Origin: Metabacillus indicus LMG 22858
GTDB lineage: Bacteria; Bacillota; Bacilli; Bacillales; Bacillaceae
NCBI RefSeq assembly: GCF_000708755.2
Contig: NZ_JGVU02000006.1
Coordinates: 1-64,000, forward strand
DNA length: 64,000 nucleotides
Direction of reading: 5' to 3'
Positions 25,574 to 33,805 of this stretch are shown here, one piece after another; positions within the stretch are counted from its first letter, which is position 1; each line of letters opens with the position of its first letter. Made by a program: the position numbers and the translations under genes. Under the pieces are notes generated by a model that saw nothing but the letters and a program-made list of their open reading frames with translations, was not told the DNA's origin and did no database searches.

Positions 25574-26458
25574 TTATGAGACCACTGCCGCTTCCTCGGA
25601 TCTTCCTCTGTTGCGTTTCACGGCATATGCTACCGCCGCAGCCCAGCCGATAATGATAAATCCATAAACAAATGGTGTAATCGATGCGTCCGTGTCCCAC
25701 GTTGTCAGGAGCGTTCTTGCGTTAGTCAGCACGATAAATCCTCCTACAAGGACGCCAAGGAGGTGGCCGGGAAGCTTCCTTACAAGCCAGGCCGCAATCG
25801 GGGCTGCGAAGATTCCTCCGATCATTAATGCTCCAACCCACAGCCAGTTCACCTGCTCCCATCCAAGAGAAAGCAAAAATCCAAGTGTTGCAGATACGGC
25901 TATGGCAAATTCACTCGTATCGACCGTCCCTACCACCTTGCGTGCTGAAGCTCCCTTTTGTGAAAGCAGCACTGGTGTTGCAATCGGCCCCCATCCGCCC
26001 CCGCCGGTTGCATCAGCGAACCCTGCAATCAGCCCAAGGGGAATTGATTTTTTTCTTGTCAGTGCAAGGGATTGATTTTTTTCCCTTTCTTCAAAATGAA
26101 ATAAGAAACGGACAAGAACATAAAGCCCTAAAGCAAGCAGGAAAACAGCGATAAACGGTTTTGCCAGATCTCCGGGCAAATTACTTAGAAAGCACGCTCC
26201 TGCAAATGCTCCGATTGAGCCTGGGATGATCAGTTTATAGACGGCCTGCTTATCCACGTTTCCAAACTTAATGTGCGAAGCGCCGGATGCTGCTGTAGTG
26301 ACTACTTCTGCCAAATGCACAGATGCCGAGGCAACAGCAGGAGCAATCCCGAAAGTCAAAAGCAGTGTAGTAGATGTGACCCCGTACGCCATCCCCAGTG
26401 AACCATCAATTAACTGAGCCAAAAAACCGATAAATGCAAAAATAATGAGCTTTCTCAA
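25574..26458 (-). CDS. TauE/SafE-family sulfite exporter-like protein
   Basis: A 294-aa membrane protein with about eight helices, of the TauE/SafE/YfcA family that moves sulfite, sulfoacetate or other organosulfur anions. The first helix motif GFLAQLIDGSLGMAYG and the second-half repeat GLIAGFADATGGGGWGP are characteristic. TTG start preceded by GGGGGAGAAGG. A separate promoter and a leader with an intrinsic terminator lie upstream (26484-26589), so expression may be attenuated. Substrate unknown. Confidence 0.85.
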   Translation of the reverse strand: MRKLIIFAFIGFLAQLIDGSLGMAYGVTSTTLLLTFGIAPAVASASVHLAEVVTTAASGASHIKFGNVDKQAVYKLIIPGSIGAFAGACFLSNLPGDLAKPFIAVFLLALGLYVLVRFLFHFEEREKNQSLALTRKKSIPLGLIAGFADATGGGGWGPIATPVLLSQKGASARKVVGTVDTSEFAIAVSATLGFLLSLGWEQVNWLWVGALMIGGIFAAPIAAWLVRKLPGHLLGVLVGGFIVLTNARTLLTTWDTDASITPFVYGFIIIGWAAAVAYAVKRNRGRSEEAAVVS

Positions 26459-26483
26459 CGCCTTCTCCCCCTTCTGAATGAAA

Positions 26484-26515
26484 AAAGGTCCTTAACAGAG
26501 TTGTTAAGGACCTTT
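26484..26515 (-). terminator. Terminator in leader of TauE gene
   Basis: A perfect 13-bp stem AAAGGTCCTTAAC / GTTAAGGACCTTT with U run (minus strand) ends 26 bp before the TauE start. It is downstream of a good promoter (26562-26589). It is either an attenuator for TauE or the delayed terminator of the acyltransferase gene. Confidence 0.8.
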
Positions 26516-26561
26516 GGTTATCCAATCAGTCAAATTTTTATAATTTTCAGTTTGCAATTTT

Positions 26562-26589
26562 ATTATACATAATTCCTATGAGTTTACAA
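26562..26589 (-). promoter_or_regulatory. Candidate promoter of TauE gene
   Basis: Minus-strand TTGTAA (26589-26584), a 16-bp spacer and perfect TATAAT (26567-26562). It lies inside an inverted repeat CATAATTCCT / AGGAATTATG (26569-26598), which may be an operator. Confidence 0.55.
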
Positions 26590-26631
26590 GGAATTATGCG
26601 ATTATTTTTTACTCCTAATCTTTTTGATTAC

Positions 26632-27744
26632 CTAGCTCGCTTTTTTAGCTTTTACCTGAAGCTGTGAAGCCGTGTTCTTTTTTATTGCAGGAACAGGAAC
26701 GATTAAGTTGTTGAGAGGAAGTAACTGAATAATCCGGATAAGAAGTGTAGAATATAGCATCACTGCTGCAAAAAGCAATGGCAGGTACTCCACCGTCCAA
26801 TACTGCTGTGGAATTAATTTTGACAATCCAAATAATATTAATGGATGTACTAAATAAATGCCCATTGAATATTTCCCAATAGCAGTTAATGGTTTCTTAA
26901 TGAAACTAAATTTGGAAAGAAACGGATATAAGCCCACAAGTGATATACAAAGCAAAGGTATATTTAAGATATTCGTAAGTCTCCTATTAGAGACGTATCC
27001 AACAACCTTATACTCAACAATTGTACCTATTGTAATCAATAAGGTAATGCCCAAAAAAATCCATGGGTTTTTCCTGGTGAAAGAAAGAATTTCCTCCCAG
27101 TAATTAGCCAATATGCAGCCAAAAACAAAATAAAAAATCCATACAGGAAGAAATGCCTTACTCGTAAGAAATTCACCGAGCATCCCGCTTACATTAGGAT
27201 CAAATTCGTAAAAGGCAACACTTATTACAAGAGAGACTGCAGCTGTGAGAAAGATCAGAATTTTACTTGAAATTAGCTTTTGAACTATTGGAAAGACGAG
27301 GTAGAATTGCAGGACAATCGCAACAAAATACAGGTGATAATATGAATTTCCAAGTAAAAGATTAACCGTTTCAGAAGCTGGATCGCCAAAGCTTTTTTCT
27401 TCAAAAGCATAACCAAGGAGCCTGTATACGACACTCCAGACAAGAAAAGGAATCAATATTTTTGTGAAACGCGATTTAATAAACTTCCCAAGCATAAATC
27501 CTCTTCTTTTAACTTGATAGAACAGCAAAAAACCACTTAAAACAGCAAAAATAGTTGTGCCGAATCGGCCATACTGGTTAAAGAAATACGATAGCCAGTG
27601 CCAAGGCTGATCGAGTATCCCATAGTGAGTTGCTGTCAAATGGACTCCTACCACTCCCATACATGCAAGTGCTCTGAGGAAATGTATTTCAAACAAATAC
27701 GTTCGGTTATTTTGATTTGTCTGAGCAAAGGGTTGAGTAGACAT
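26632..27744 (-). CDS. Acyltransferase 3 family membrane protein
   Basis: A 370-aa integral membrane O-acyltransferase of the OafA/YrhL type, about ten helices. The catalytic-type N-terminal segment YLFEIHFLRALACMGVVGVH carries the conserved His-Arg region, and RFGTTIFAVLSGFLLFY is the second signature. Such enzymes acetylate cell-surface polysaccharides or antibiotics. ATG at 27744 follows AAAGGAGG with 8-nt spacing; the longer frame is not needed. The gene is visibly more A+T-rich than its neighbours, hinting at acquisition by transfer. Confidence 0.82.
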   Translation of the reverse strand: MSTQPFAQTNQNNRTYLFEIHFLRALACMGVVGVHLTATHYGILDQPWHWLSYFFNQYGRFGTTIFAVLSGFLLFYQVKRRGFMLGKFIKSRFTKILIPFLVWSVVYRLLGYAFEEKSFGDPASETVNLLLGNSYYHLYFVAIVLQFYLVFPIVQKLISSKILIFLTAAVSLVISVAFYEFDPNVSGMLGEFLTSKAFLPVWIFYFVFGCILANYWEEILSFTRKNPWIFLGITLLITIGTIVEYKVVGYVSNRRLTNILNIPLLCISLVGLYPFLSKFSFIKKPLTAIGKYSMGIYLVHPLILFGLSKLIPQQYWTVEYLPLLFAAVMLYSTLLIRIIQLLPLNNLIVPVPAIKKNTASQLQVKAKKAS

Positions 27745-28087
27745 ATTTATATCCTCCTTTTCAGTACATATAGAGTGTATTGTATATGCCAAAGCGTTAC
27801 AAGTGTCGATTTTTGTCAAAATAAGTACTAATGAACGAAATTGGAATGCGTGACATTTCCTGCATGATTTTCAATAATCCTTTCAATACCAGTATGTCAG
27901 TGCCTGAGCGTATTTCCTCATAAAAGAAGACTTCCGGAAAAATGAATAACAGGACCCTCTTTTATGTAAAAAGTTTCTAGGAATAACTTCCCGGTTTAAT
28001 TCCTGCTAAGAGAAAAGACTTACGTGTGAATGAGGTTGTTTAATTGAAGCATCCTATAGTCTATACATAACCGAAGGCGTGTTGCTG

Positions 28088-28996
28088 ATGAACGAGATTT
28101 ACGAGTGTTTGATTATTGGGGCAGGGATTGCCGGGCTTCAGGCAGCTATTCAGCTTGGACGCTACAAAAGAAATGTACTTGTCATTGATTCCGGTGAAGG
28201 ACGTTCTTCCCTTTGCAGAAGTTACCGCAATATTCTGGGCTGGCCTGACGGAATCAGCGGAGAGGAACTGAGAGCGCTTGGAAAAACACAAGCTGAAAAA
28301 ACAGGTGTGCACTTTTTAAGCGGCCGCGTTGTCGGGCTGAAAAAAGGAGAAAATGCTTTTGAGGCTGAAACGGCGTCAGGAGCCGTCTATTACGCAAAGA
28401 GAATTCTGCTTTCGACTGGCCTATCTGACAGAATGCCCGAGCTTCCCGGTCTAAAAGCATGCCTTGGCCTCAGTGTTTATGTGTGTCCAGATTGCGACGG
28501 CTATGAGGTCAGGGATAAAAAAACCATTGTGCTCGGCGCGGGAGCTGCCGGTGCAAACATGGCGCTGACCCTTTCTTATTGGACCGATTCTATTGTGTAT
28601 GTCAATCATGAACAGCAATCCATTCCTGAAGACCTGATTTTGAAACTTACACACAAAGGAATTATGACCGTGGATAAGAAAGCTGATGAAGTTTTGACGG
28701 AAAACAAATCTGTGTTTAAGGGAATTCGTTTTGCAGACGGGACGCTGCTTGAGGGTGACCGCGGCTTTCTTGCTTTCGGAGGGAACACTGTCCACACCGG
28801 GCTTGCAGCAATGCTCGGGGCTGAACGGCTTGAAAATAAGCATGTCCTGACAAATCCCCGGACGAAGGAAACAAGTGTAAAATATGTATGGGCTGCAGGC
28901 GATGCAGGCGTGCATTCTGAGCAGGTGACCATTGCTATGGGAGAAGGATGTCAGGCTGCGGTCTGGATCCATAAAAGCCTGATGGACGGAGAATAG
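28088..28996 (+). CDS. Thioredoxin-reductase-like FAD oxidoreductase
   Basis: A 302-aa pyridine nucleotide-disulfide oxidoreductase. It has the FAD loop IIGAGIAGLQAA (GxGxxG), a CPDCDGYE redox-type CxxC near residues 137-140, the NAD(P) loop VLGAGAAGANMA, and a C-terminal FAD motif WAAGDAGV. It is close to the class of short TrxR-like proteins found beside thiol or regulatory genes; whether it reduces thioredoxin is uncertain. The start at 28088 is chosen with GAAGG upstream; a GTG 9 nt earlier is in frame. Confidence 0.82.
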   Translation: MNEIYECLIIGAGIAGLQAAIQLGRYKRNVLVIDSGEGRSSLCRSYRNILGWPDGISGEELRALGKTQAEKTGVHFLSGRVVGLKKGENAFEAETASGAVYYAKRILLSTGLSDRMPELPGLKACLGLSVYVCPDCDGYEVRDKKTIVLGAGAAGANMALTLSYWTDSIVYVNHEQQSIPEDLILKLTHKGIMTVDKKADEVLTENKSVFKGIRFADGTLLEGDRGFLAFGGNTVHTGLAAMLGAERLENKHVLTNPRTKETSVKYVWAAGDAGVHSEQVTIAMGEGCQAAVWIHKSLMDGE

Positions 28997-29174
28997 CAGC
29001 GGGCTGCTGTTCTCTTTTGTTTTGCAGGTGTCATTACGGTGTCTTGAAATCGCACCTTATCATTGAAAAAATAGTTTAAAAGACTTAGTATTTAAAGAGA
29101 GTGATTTTTTACTAATTTTACATAATTTAAGCAACTTTACAGAAACCTATTTAACTTAAGGAGTGGATGGACGT

Positions 29175-30593
29175 ATGGGTGTGACGCTCAGTAAAGGTCA
29201 AAAAGTGGATCTAACAAAATCAAATCCCGGCCTTCAGAACGTAATTGTCGGACTTGGATGGGATGTAAGCAGGCACGGGGCTTCCTACGATCTTGATGCA
29301 TCAGCATTCCTGGTCGGTCAATCCGGCAAGGTGGGCAGCGATCAGGATTTTGTTTTTTACAACAATCCCTCAGGCGGAAACGGTTCGATTCTGTACACGG
29401 GAGATAACAGGACAGGTGCAGGGCATCAGGATGATGAGCAGATTCAGATTAATTTAAGCGCTGTCCCTCAGCACATTCACCGCATTGCATTTACAATTAC
29501 AATCCATGATGCACAAGCAAAGCAGCAGAATTTCGGACAGGTTGAAAATGCCTATGTCCGCATTTTCAATCCGCTAAACAATGATGAGCTGATCAGGTTT
29601 AATCTTGGCAGAGATTTTACTGTCGAAACCGCGATTGTTGCAGCTGAGCTCTACCGCCACAACGGCGAGTGGAAATTTAATGCAATCGCAAGCGGATTTC
29701 AGGGCGGCCTTGCAGCCTTGTGCCGCAACTTTGGGGTAACGGTTGATGACGAACCGGCACCGGCACCGGCAGCGGGAATTCATTCAAGCGGATTTCAGCC
29801 GCAGCAGCCAAGCTATTCCCAGCAGAATACGTATCAGCCGCCGCAGCCAGCCTATTCTCAGCAGTCCGCGCCATCGTACACTCAGTCTACTCCGGCCTAT
29901 TCTCAGCAAAGCTACAGCCAGCCGCAGCAGACATATGGTCAAGGTTCGCAGACATACGGCGGGGAAACAATCAGCTGCACACGCTGCAGTTCAACGAACG
30001 TACGCACAGGCGAAAAGGGCTTCGGTCTTGGAAAAGCTGCTGTAGGCGGTTTGATTCTTGGTCCTGTAGGACTGCTTGGAGGATTTATCGGAAAAAACAA
30101 GCTGAAGTTCACGTGCAACAGCTGCGGTAATTCCTGGTCTCCAAATCAGACGGATTACGCCGAGTGGGCTAATCAGCAAAAAAACAAGGCTATGGAGCTT
30201 TTCCAGAAATATAAGAGTCAGGACGTGCTTGAAGCCGTTGTTGCCGCCTGTGCACTCGTAGGCACGGCAGATGGCCGCCTTGATCAGACTGAACGCCAAA
30301 AAATGATTGAGTTTGTGAATCAAAGTGAAGAGCTTCGTGTTTTTGACACAAATAAAGTCATTCAGCAATTTAACGTATATGTTCAAAAAATGGAAAGAGA
30401 TCCAATCATCGGGCGTGCTGAAGCCTTTAAGGCGCTTGGAAGAGTGCGCACGAAACCGGAAATCGCGAGGCTTGTTGCCCGCTACTGCATCGCCATCGGC
30501 TATGCGGACGGCCACTTCGATCAGAATGAACAAAAAGCTGTTGCAGATATCTGCTATGAGCTTGGACTGAATCCGAACGAGTTTTTGGCCTGA
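29175..30593 (+). CDS. TerD domain-zinc ribbon-TerB fusion protein
   Basis: A 472-aa protein of the tellurite/general-stress Ter group. The N-terminal TerD domain (1-190) has the Ca-binding style VGLGWDVS, DLDASAFL and DDEQIQINL. A low-complexity Gln/Pro/Tyr/Ser linker (200-262) follows, then two CxxC pairs (CTRC 268-271 and CNSC 314-317) flank a glycine-rich hydrophobic hairpin (GFGLGKAAVGGLILGPVGLL) that may insert in a membrane. A C-terminal TerB-like helical domain (about 350-472) repeats the ADGRLDQTE and ADGHFDQNE motifs. The ATG at 29175 has AAGGAG 11 nt upstream. No other ter genes are adjacent, so its role outside a ter operon is unknown. Confidence 0.8.
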   Translation: MGVTLSKGQKVDLTKSNPGLQNVIVGLGWDVSRHGASYDLDASAFLVGQSGKVGSDQDFVFYNNPSGGNGSILYTGDNRTGAGHQDDEQIQINLSAVPQHIHRIAFTITIHDAQAKQQNFGQVENAYVRIFNPLNNDELIRFNLGRDFTVETAIVAAELYRHNGEWKFNAIASGFQGGLAALCRNFGVTVDDEPAPAPAAGIHSSGFQPQQPSYSQQNTYQPPQPAYSQQSAPSYTQSTPAYSQQSYSQPQQTYGQGSQTYGGETISCTRCSSTNVRTGEKGFGLGKAAVGGLILGPVGLLGGFIGKNKLKFTCNSCGNSWSPNQTDYAEWANQQKNKAMELFQKYKSQDVLEAVVAACALVGTADGRLDQTERQKMIEFVNQSEELRVFDTNKVIQQFNVYVQKMERDPIIGRAEAFKALGRVRTKPEIARLVARYCIAIGYADGHFDQNEQKAVADICYELGLNPNEFLA

Positions 30594-30595
30594 TT

Positions 30596-30637
30596 AAAAA
30601 AATGCCTGCGGGACTTTGTCCCGCGGGCATTTTTTTC
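30596..30637 (+). terminator. Terminator
   Basis: AAAAAATGCCTGCGGGAC / GTCCCGCGGGCATTTTTT long stem with TTT loop after the TerD-fusion gene. Confidence 0.9.
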
Positions 30638-30724
30638 ACGCTGAAAACTTCGTCATATAATCTCACAAACTAGAAGTCTTTCTGATTTTTCTATTGTAGA
30701 ATAAAAGAAAAAGAAAAAATTTTT

Positions 30725-30943
30725 TTATCCTTCCCTTACCATATATACTCCTCTTCTCGGTTTTACGACTGAAGGATACCGTTCAATTACCTTTACCATG
30801 AATGCGGATGGAGACGATACCCGTTTTCCGGTCTGCGCTTCCAGATCGTCTGCAATTTGTTTGGGTGTGGCCACTTTCCTGGCCCTGAGCAGATGAAAAG
30901 CAGCCGCAATCAATTCATTAGACTCTTTTTTCGTATATCTCAC
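30725..30943 (-). CDS. Small winged-helix-like hypothetical protein
   Basis: A 72-aa basic protein whose middle (ATPKQIADDLEAQTGKRVSSPSAFMVKVIERYP) looks like a helix-turn-helix or RNase HI-type recognition fold, with a C-terminal RGVYMVREG wing. GTG start with GGAG four nt upstream. Could be a small DNA-binding regulator; this is inference. Stands alone. Confidence 0.55.
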   Translation of the reverse strand: MRYTKKESNELIAAAFHLLRARKVATPKQIADDLEAQTGKRVSSPSAFMVKVIERYPSVVKPRRGVYMVREG

Positions 30944-31193
30944 AGTTCTCCATTCCCTTCTGATAATTGTGCTATTTCATTTATTTTACTTTGAATGGCG
31001 CCTTAAATCTACAACGTTTTAAACCACTAAAGCGTCAAATGGATTATTTACTATACTCCTATATTTTCTAAGGGCAGCCCTTTATGGGAAAATTTAATAG
31101 GCCAATGCTATGAACAGATTTGACAGAATCAGGTATAATAGGTTCATCACAAACAGAAATGGGTGACAGATTCTGAAAGAATTTATTCTTCTC

Positions 31194-31598
31194 ATGGCAG
31201 AAGCTGTGAATAATATACACGACCTCATCAATTCAATGGCCTATCAGACCTTTGGGTTAAATGTGACGGACAAAGACCTTCACTTCTGGATTATGGGCTT
31301 CATTGGAATGGCTGTGTTTCTCTTTGTCTATCTTCTTTCGAAATGGCTGTCAAAGCTTCCTTTTGGAATAACAGCTCTTTCCTTTCTATACACAATGACG
31401 TTTATGTTCGTTCTTGTTTTCGGCATTGAAATTCAGCAGGCTCTTACAAGGCGCGGGAACATGGAGTTTATTGATGCCATTGTCGGACTGTGGGGCTTTG
31501 TCGCACTATTTTTAGTTTATATAGCGCTCATCATCGTTGGTTTGGTGATTAGAAGTCTTTTCAGAAGAATAACCAATAAAGACGATATAGATGCATAA
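31194..31598 (+). CDS. Membrane protein, unknown function
   Basis: A 134-aa protein with three predicted helices (about 31-52, 56-77 and 95-120) and an amphipathic N-terminus. The ATG at 31194 lacks a clear ribosome binding site; an in-frame CTG at 31173 is preceded by GGGTGACAG and could be the true start, adding seven residues. A terminator follows at once. No family recognised with confidence. Confidence 0.6.
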   Translation: MAEAVNNIHDLINSMAYQTFGLNVTDKDLHFWIMGFIGMAVFLFVYLLSKWLSKLPFGITALSFLYTMTFMFVLVFGIEIQQALTRRGNMEFIDAIVGLWGFVALFLVYIALIIVGLVIRSLFRRITNKDDIDA

Positions 31599-31602
31599 TC
31601 GT

Positions 31603-31629
31603 AAGCCCTCAAATAGAGGGCTTTTTTTG
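31603..31629 (+). terminator. Terminator
   Basis: AAGCCCTC / GAGGGCTT stem and seven T. Confidence 0.88.
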
Positions 31630-31713
31630 TATGGAGATTTTTCCGATTGCTCACGGAGTGTTACAAACTGAGTGAAAAAGCCGCATCTATGCCGCCTCTG
31701 CCTGAGCAGAGCA

Positions 31714-32184
31714 CTACTTCCTTATCAGACCCTTCCGGAACCAGATATAGAATATGCGGATAATGATGATGATGGAAAGGTTAATGAAGAATGTCAGAAA
31801 CCAATGATACTTCCTGTACTCCATTAAATCTGTATACTCTGCAAGAAGCCAGGCCATGAGCTGGATGCCTAATGCGCTCGCGATGAAATATGCTGCTTTC
31901 AGTGAAAGCCTTTTTTGTTCCGGATAATTCAGGTTAAACCAAACGGCAATTGCAGGATAAAATAAATAGAAGAGCGTCAGGCTCATCTTTGTCGCATCCG
32001 GAAACTCCCTGAACGGAAAAACCATTCTGCCTGACAGGGTTTGGATGTACACATACAGCCAGCCTACAGACTGTGAAAACAGGAAGATTATTTGAGCGTC
32101 TCTTCGTTTGCCTTTTGGAACCTTCAGCAGGAGATACAGAATGGCAGCTCCCCAAAGAGCAGCAAGGACAATGATTTCACGCAT
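31714..32184 (-). CDS. CBO0543-like membrane protein, copy 2
   Basis: About 156 aa with five hydrophobic helices and conserved aromatic features (AEYTDLMEYRKYHWFLTFF and YIWFRKGL). It is a paralogue of the next gene, which has AYTNLVKYDEWKWHWTFF and YVKWFRKGM at the same places. Both look like the CBO0543 family of small membrane proteins seen in endospore formers, function unknown. ATG at 32184 is chosen with GGGCGG 8 nt upstream; a GTG at 32193 is in frame. Overlaps the upstream copy's stop, so they are translationally linked. Confidence 0.7.
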   Translation of the reverse strand: MREIIVLAALWGAAILYLLLKVPKGKRRDAQIIFLFSQSVGWLYVYIQTLSGRMVFPFREFPDATKMSLTLFYLFYPAIAVWFNLNYPEQKRLSLKAAYFIASALGIQLMAWLLAEYTDLMEYRKYHWFLTFFINLSIIIIIRIFYIWFRKGLIRK

Positions 32185-32689
32185 GACTGTCACCGCCCGA
32201 AACCATTCCCTTTCTGAACCATTTTACGTACTGGTGGTTTAGCATCAGCACAAGCAAGACGGAAAAAAAAGTCCAGTGCCATTTCCATTCGTCATATTTG
32301 ACTAAGTTTGTATAGGCCTCCAATATGACTTCTGCAACGGTGAATACCCCGGAAAAGACAATAGCGTAGACCCATTTTACAATCAGGCTTTTCCGTGATG
32401 GATAATGGATGCTGAAAAGAATGGCCAGCACGGGAAATAAGAAAAACTCAAACGTAAAGCTTGATTCGTTCACTTTGTTTTCGATGCTTAAAAGCTGCAC
32501 CGGGTAATGGATCCAGCCCTTTTCGACAACAAAAAGGCCTGCAATCCACGTAATGGAGCCCAGGGAAAGAAACGGAACCCATGCTTCCCTTGCCCTCTCT
32601 TTCGGTACAAACTTTCCTATTAATAGGATGCTGAGCACAATGGCTCCGGCAATAATCCATCTCTCATGTATCATAGCGGCCCTGTCCAT
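32177..32689 (-). CDS. CBO0543-like membrane protein, copy 1
   Basis: A 170-aa five-helix membrane protein, first gene of a tandem paralogue pair. The C-terminal third is most conserved between the copies (tyrosine-rich TNLVKYDEWKWHWTFF). The start is uncertain: the ATG at 32689 has AGAGGA 16 nt away, while an in-frame ATG at 32674 has AGGG 5 nt away. Function unknown; members of this family are common in sporulating Firmicutes. Confidence 0.7.
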   Translation of the reverse strand: MDRAAMIHERWIIAGAIVLSILLIGKFVPKERAREAWVPFLSLGSITWIAGLFVVEKGWIHYPVQLLSIENKVNESSFTFEFFLFPVLAILFSIHYPSRKSLIVKWVYAIVFSGVFTVAEVILEAYTNLVKYDEWKWHWTFFSVLLVLMLNHQYVKWFRKGMVSGGDSHA

Positions 32690-32775
32690 TTCTGTTTTTG
32701 TTCATTCCTCTTTAACCATCTGTCATTAGAGGAGGATCCTGGTTTTCCTCTGTTTTATTACTATTGGTTCATCTT

Positions 32776-32804
32776 TTGACAATTATGTGAGAATAAAATA
32801 GGAT
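32776..32804 (+). promoter_or_regulatory. Promoter of RsbR paralogue
   Basis: TTGACA (32776-32781), 17-bp spacer and TAGGAT (32799-32804), about 65 bp before the start codon. A housekeeping sigma-A form. Confidence 0.6.
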
Positions 32805-32871
32805 GTTGGAATTTTTTATGATAAAGTGAGGGTACAAAGGGCTTTTACTTTTTGATACGGGAGAGAAGTTG

Positions 32872-33699
32872 ATGAAGACTAAGGCTTTGTGTCAGTTTTT
32901 AAGAGAGCAGTCTGGATCTATGTCAGACAAATGGCTCAGTGCAAGAACCATTGAACCAGTATCTGTTTATTCCATTAATGTACCTGATAAAGTCACAGCA
33001 GATCTTCGCGAACAGAATCAGCATTTCATTCATACCCTTATCAATCTCCTTGAGAACCCCGCAGCTGACCGTATGAGCAGCTGGGCTCAGGAAATCGCTG
33101 TAAAACGCGCCGCTTCAGAAACTCCTCTGTACCGTACCATTCAGCAATTCAGGCGCTTCAGGCTGATTTTTCTGGAAACTGCCGAAGCCTATATCTTAAG
33201 CCATGAAGACGAATTTTCCATCCATGACCTTCTATCATTCAGCAAACAAGTTCACTCAGCGTTTGATCACGCTATTGAACTCTTTACCCGCTATTATCAT
33301 CAAGTATCAGACGCAAGAATGGAAGCCCATAAAACCATGATTTACAAGCAGACAACGCCCGTTATTCCAATCTCGGATGAAATCGGGGTTTTGCCCATTG
33401 TCGGTGATCTTGATATGCACCGCGCGGCAATGATTACAGAAAGTGCCATTTCAAAAGCAGAACAGCTTAACCTGTGCCGCATTGTGATTGACCTCTCCGG
33501 CGTTTTGGTCATTGACACGATGGTTGCAGGGCAGCTTTTTAAAATGATGCAGATGCTGAAGCTGCTAGGAATTCAGGTAACCATTACGGGCATCCGTCCC
33601 GAAATCGCTCAAACTTCTATCCAGCTTGGAATTGATTTTGGAGATCTCGCTACATTTGGACAGCTTAAGCATGCACTGAAGTATTTATATAAGGAATGA
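32872..33699 (+). CDS. RsbR paralogue (stressosome STAS protein)
   Basis: A 275-aa stressosome component. The N-terminal non-haem globin-like sensor (about 1-145) is followed by a linker helix and a C-terminal STAS domain (about 160-275) with VIDLSGVLVIDTMVAGQL. In B. subtilis RsbRA, RsbT phosphorylates Thr171 and Thr205. Here the second site is kept (Thr216 in DTMVA), but the residue 34 positions before it is Met182 (GDLDMHRA) instead of Thr, so one regulatory phosphosite appears lost. No rsbS or rsbT is adjacent, as for other scattered RsbR paralogues. TTG-ATG start with GGGAG upstream. Confidence 0.85.
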   Translation: MKTKALCQFLREQSGSMSDKWLSARTIEPVSVYSINVPDKVTADLREQNQHFIHTLINLLENPAADRMSSWAQEIAVKRAASETPLYRTIQQFRRFRLIFLETAEAYILSHEDEFSIHDLLSFSKQVHSAFDHAIELFTRYYHQVSDARMEAHKTMIYKQTTPVIPISDEIGVLPIVGDLDMHRAAMITESAISKAEQLNLCRIVIDLSGVLVIDTMVAGQLFKMMQMLKLLGIQVTITGIRPEIAQTSIQLGIDFGDLATFGQLKHALKYLYKE

Positions 33700-33805
33700 T
33701 CCCTTTCTAAACTGCAGCCCCATAACTCCTTCTGCGAAAGCAGATTCTTCACGCTGTTCCCTTCTCCAGAAAAGTGATAGATTAATAGGAAAGGAGGAGA
33801 ACCGA

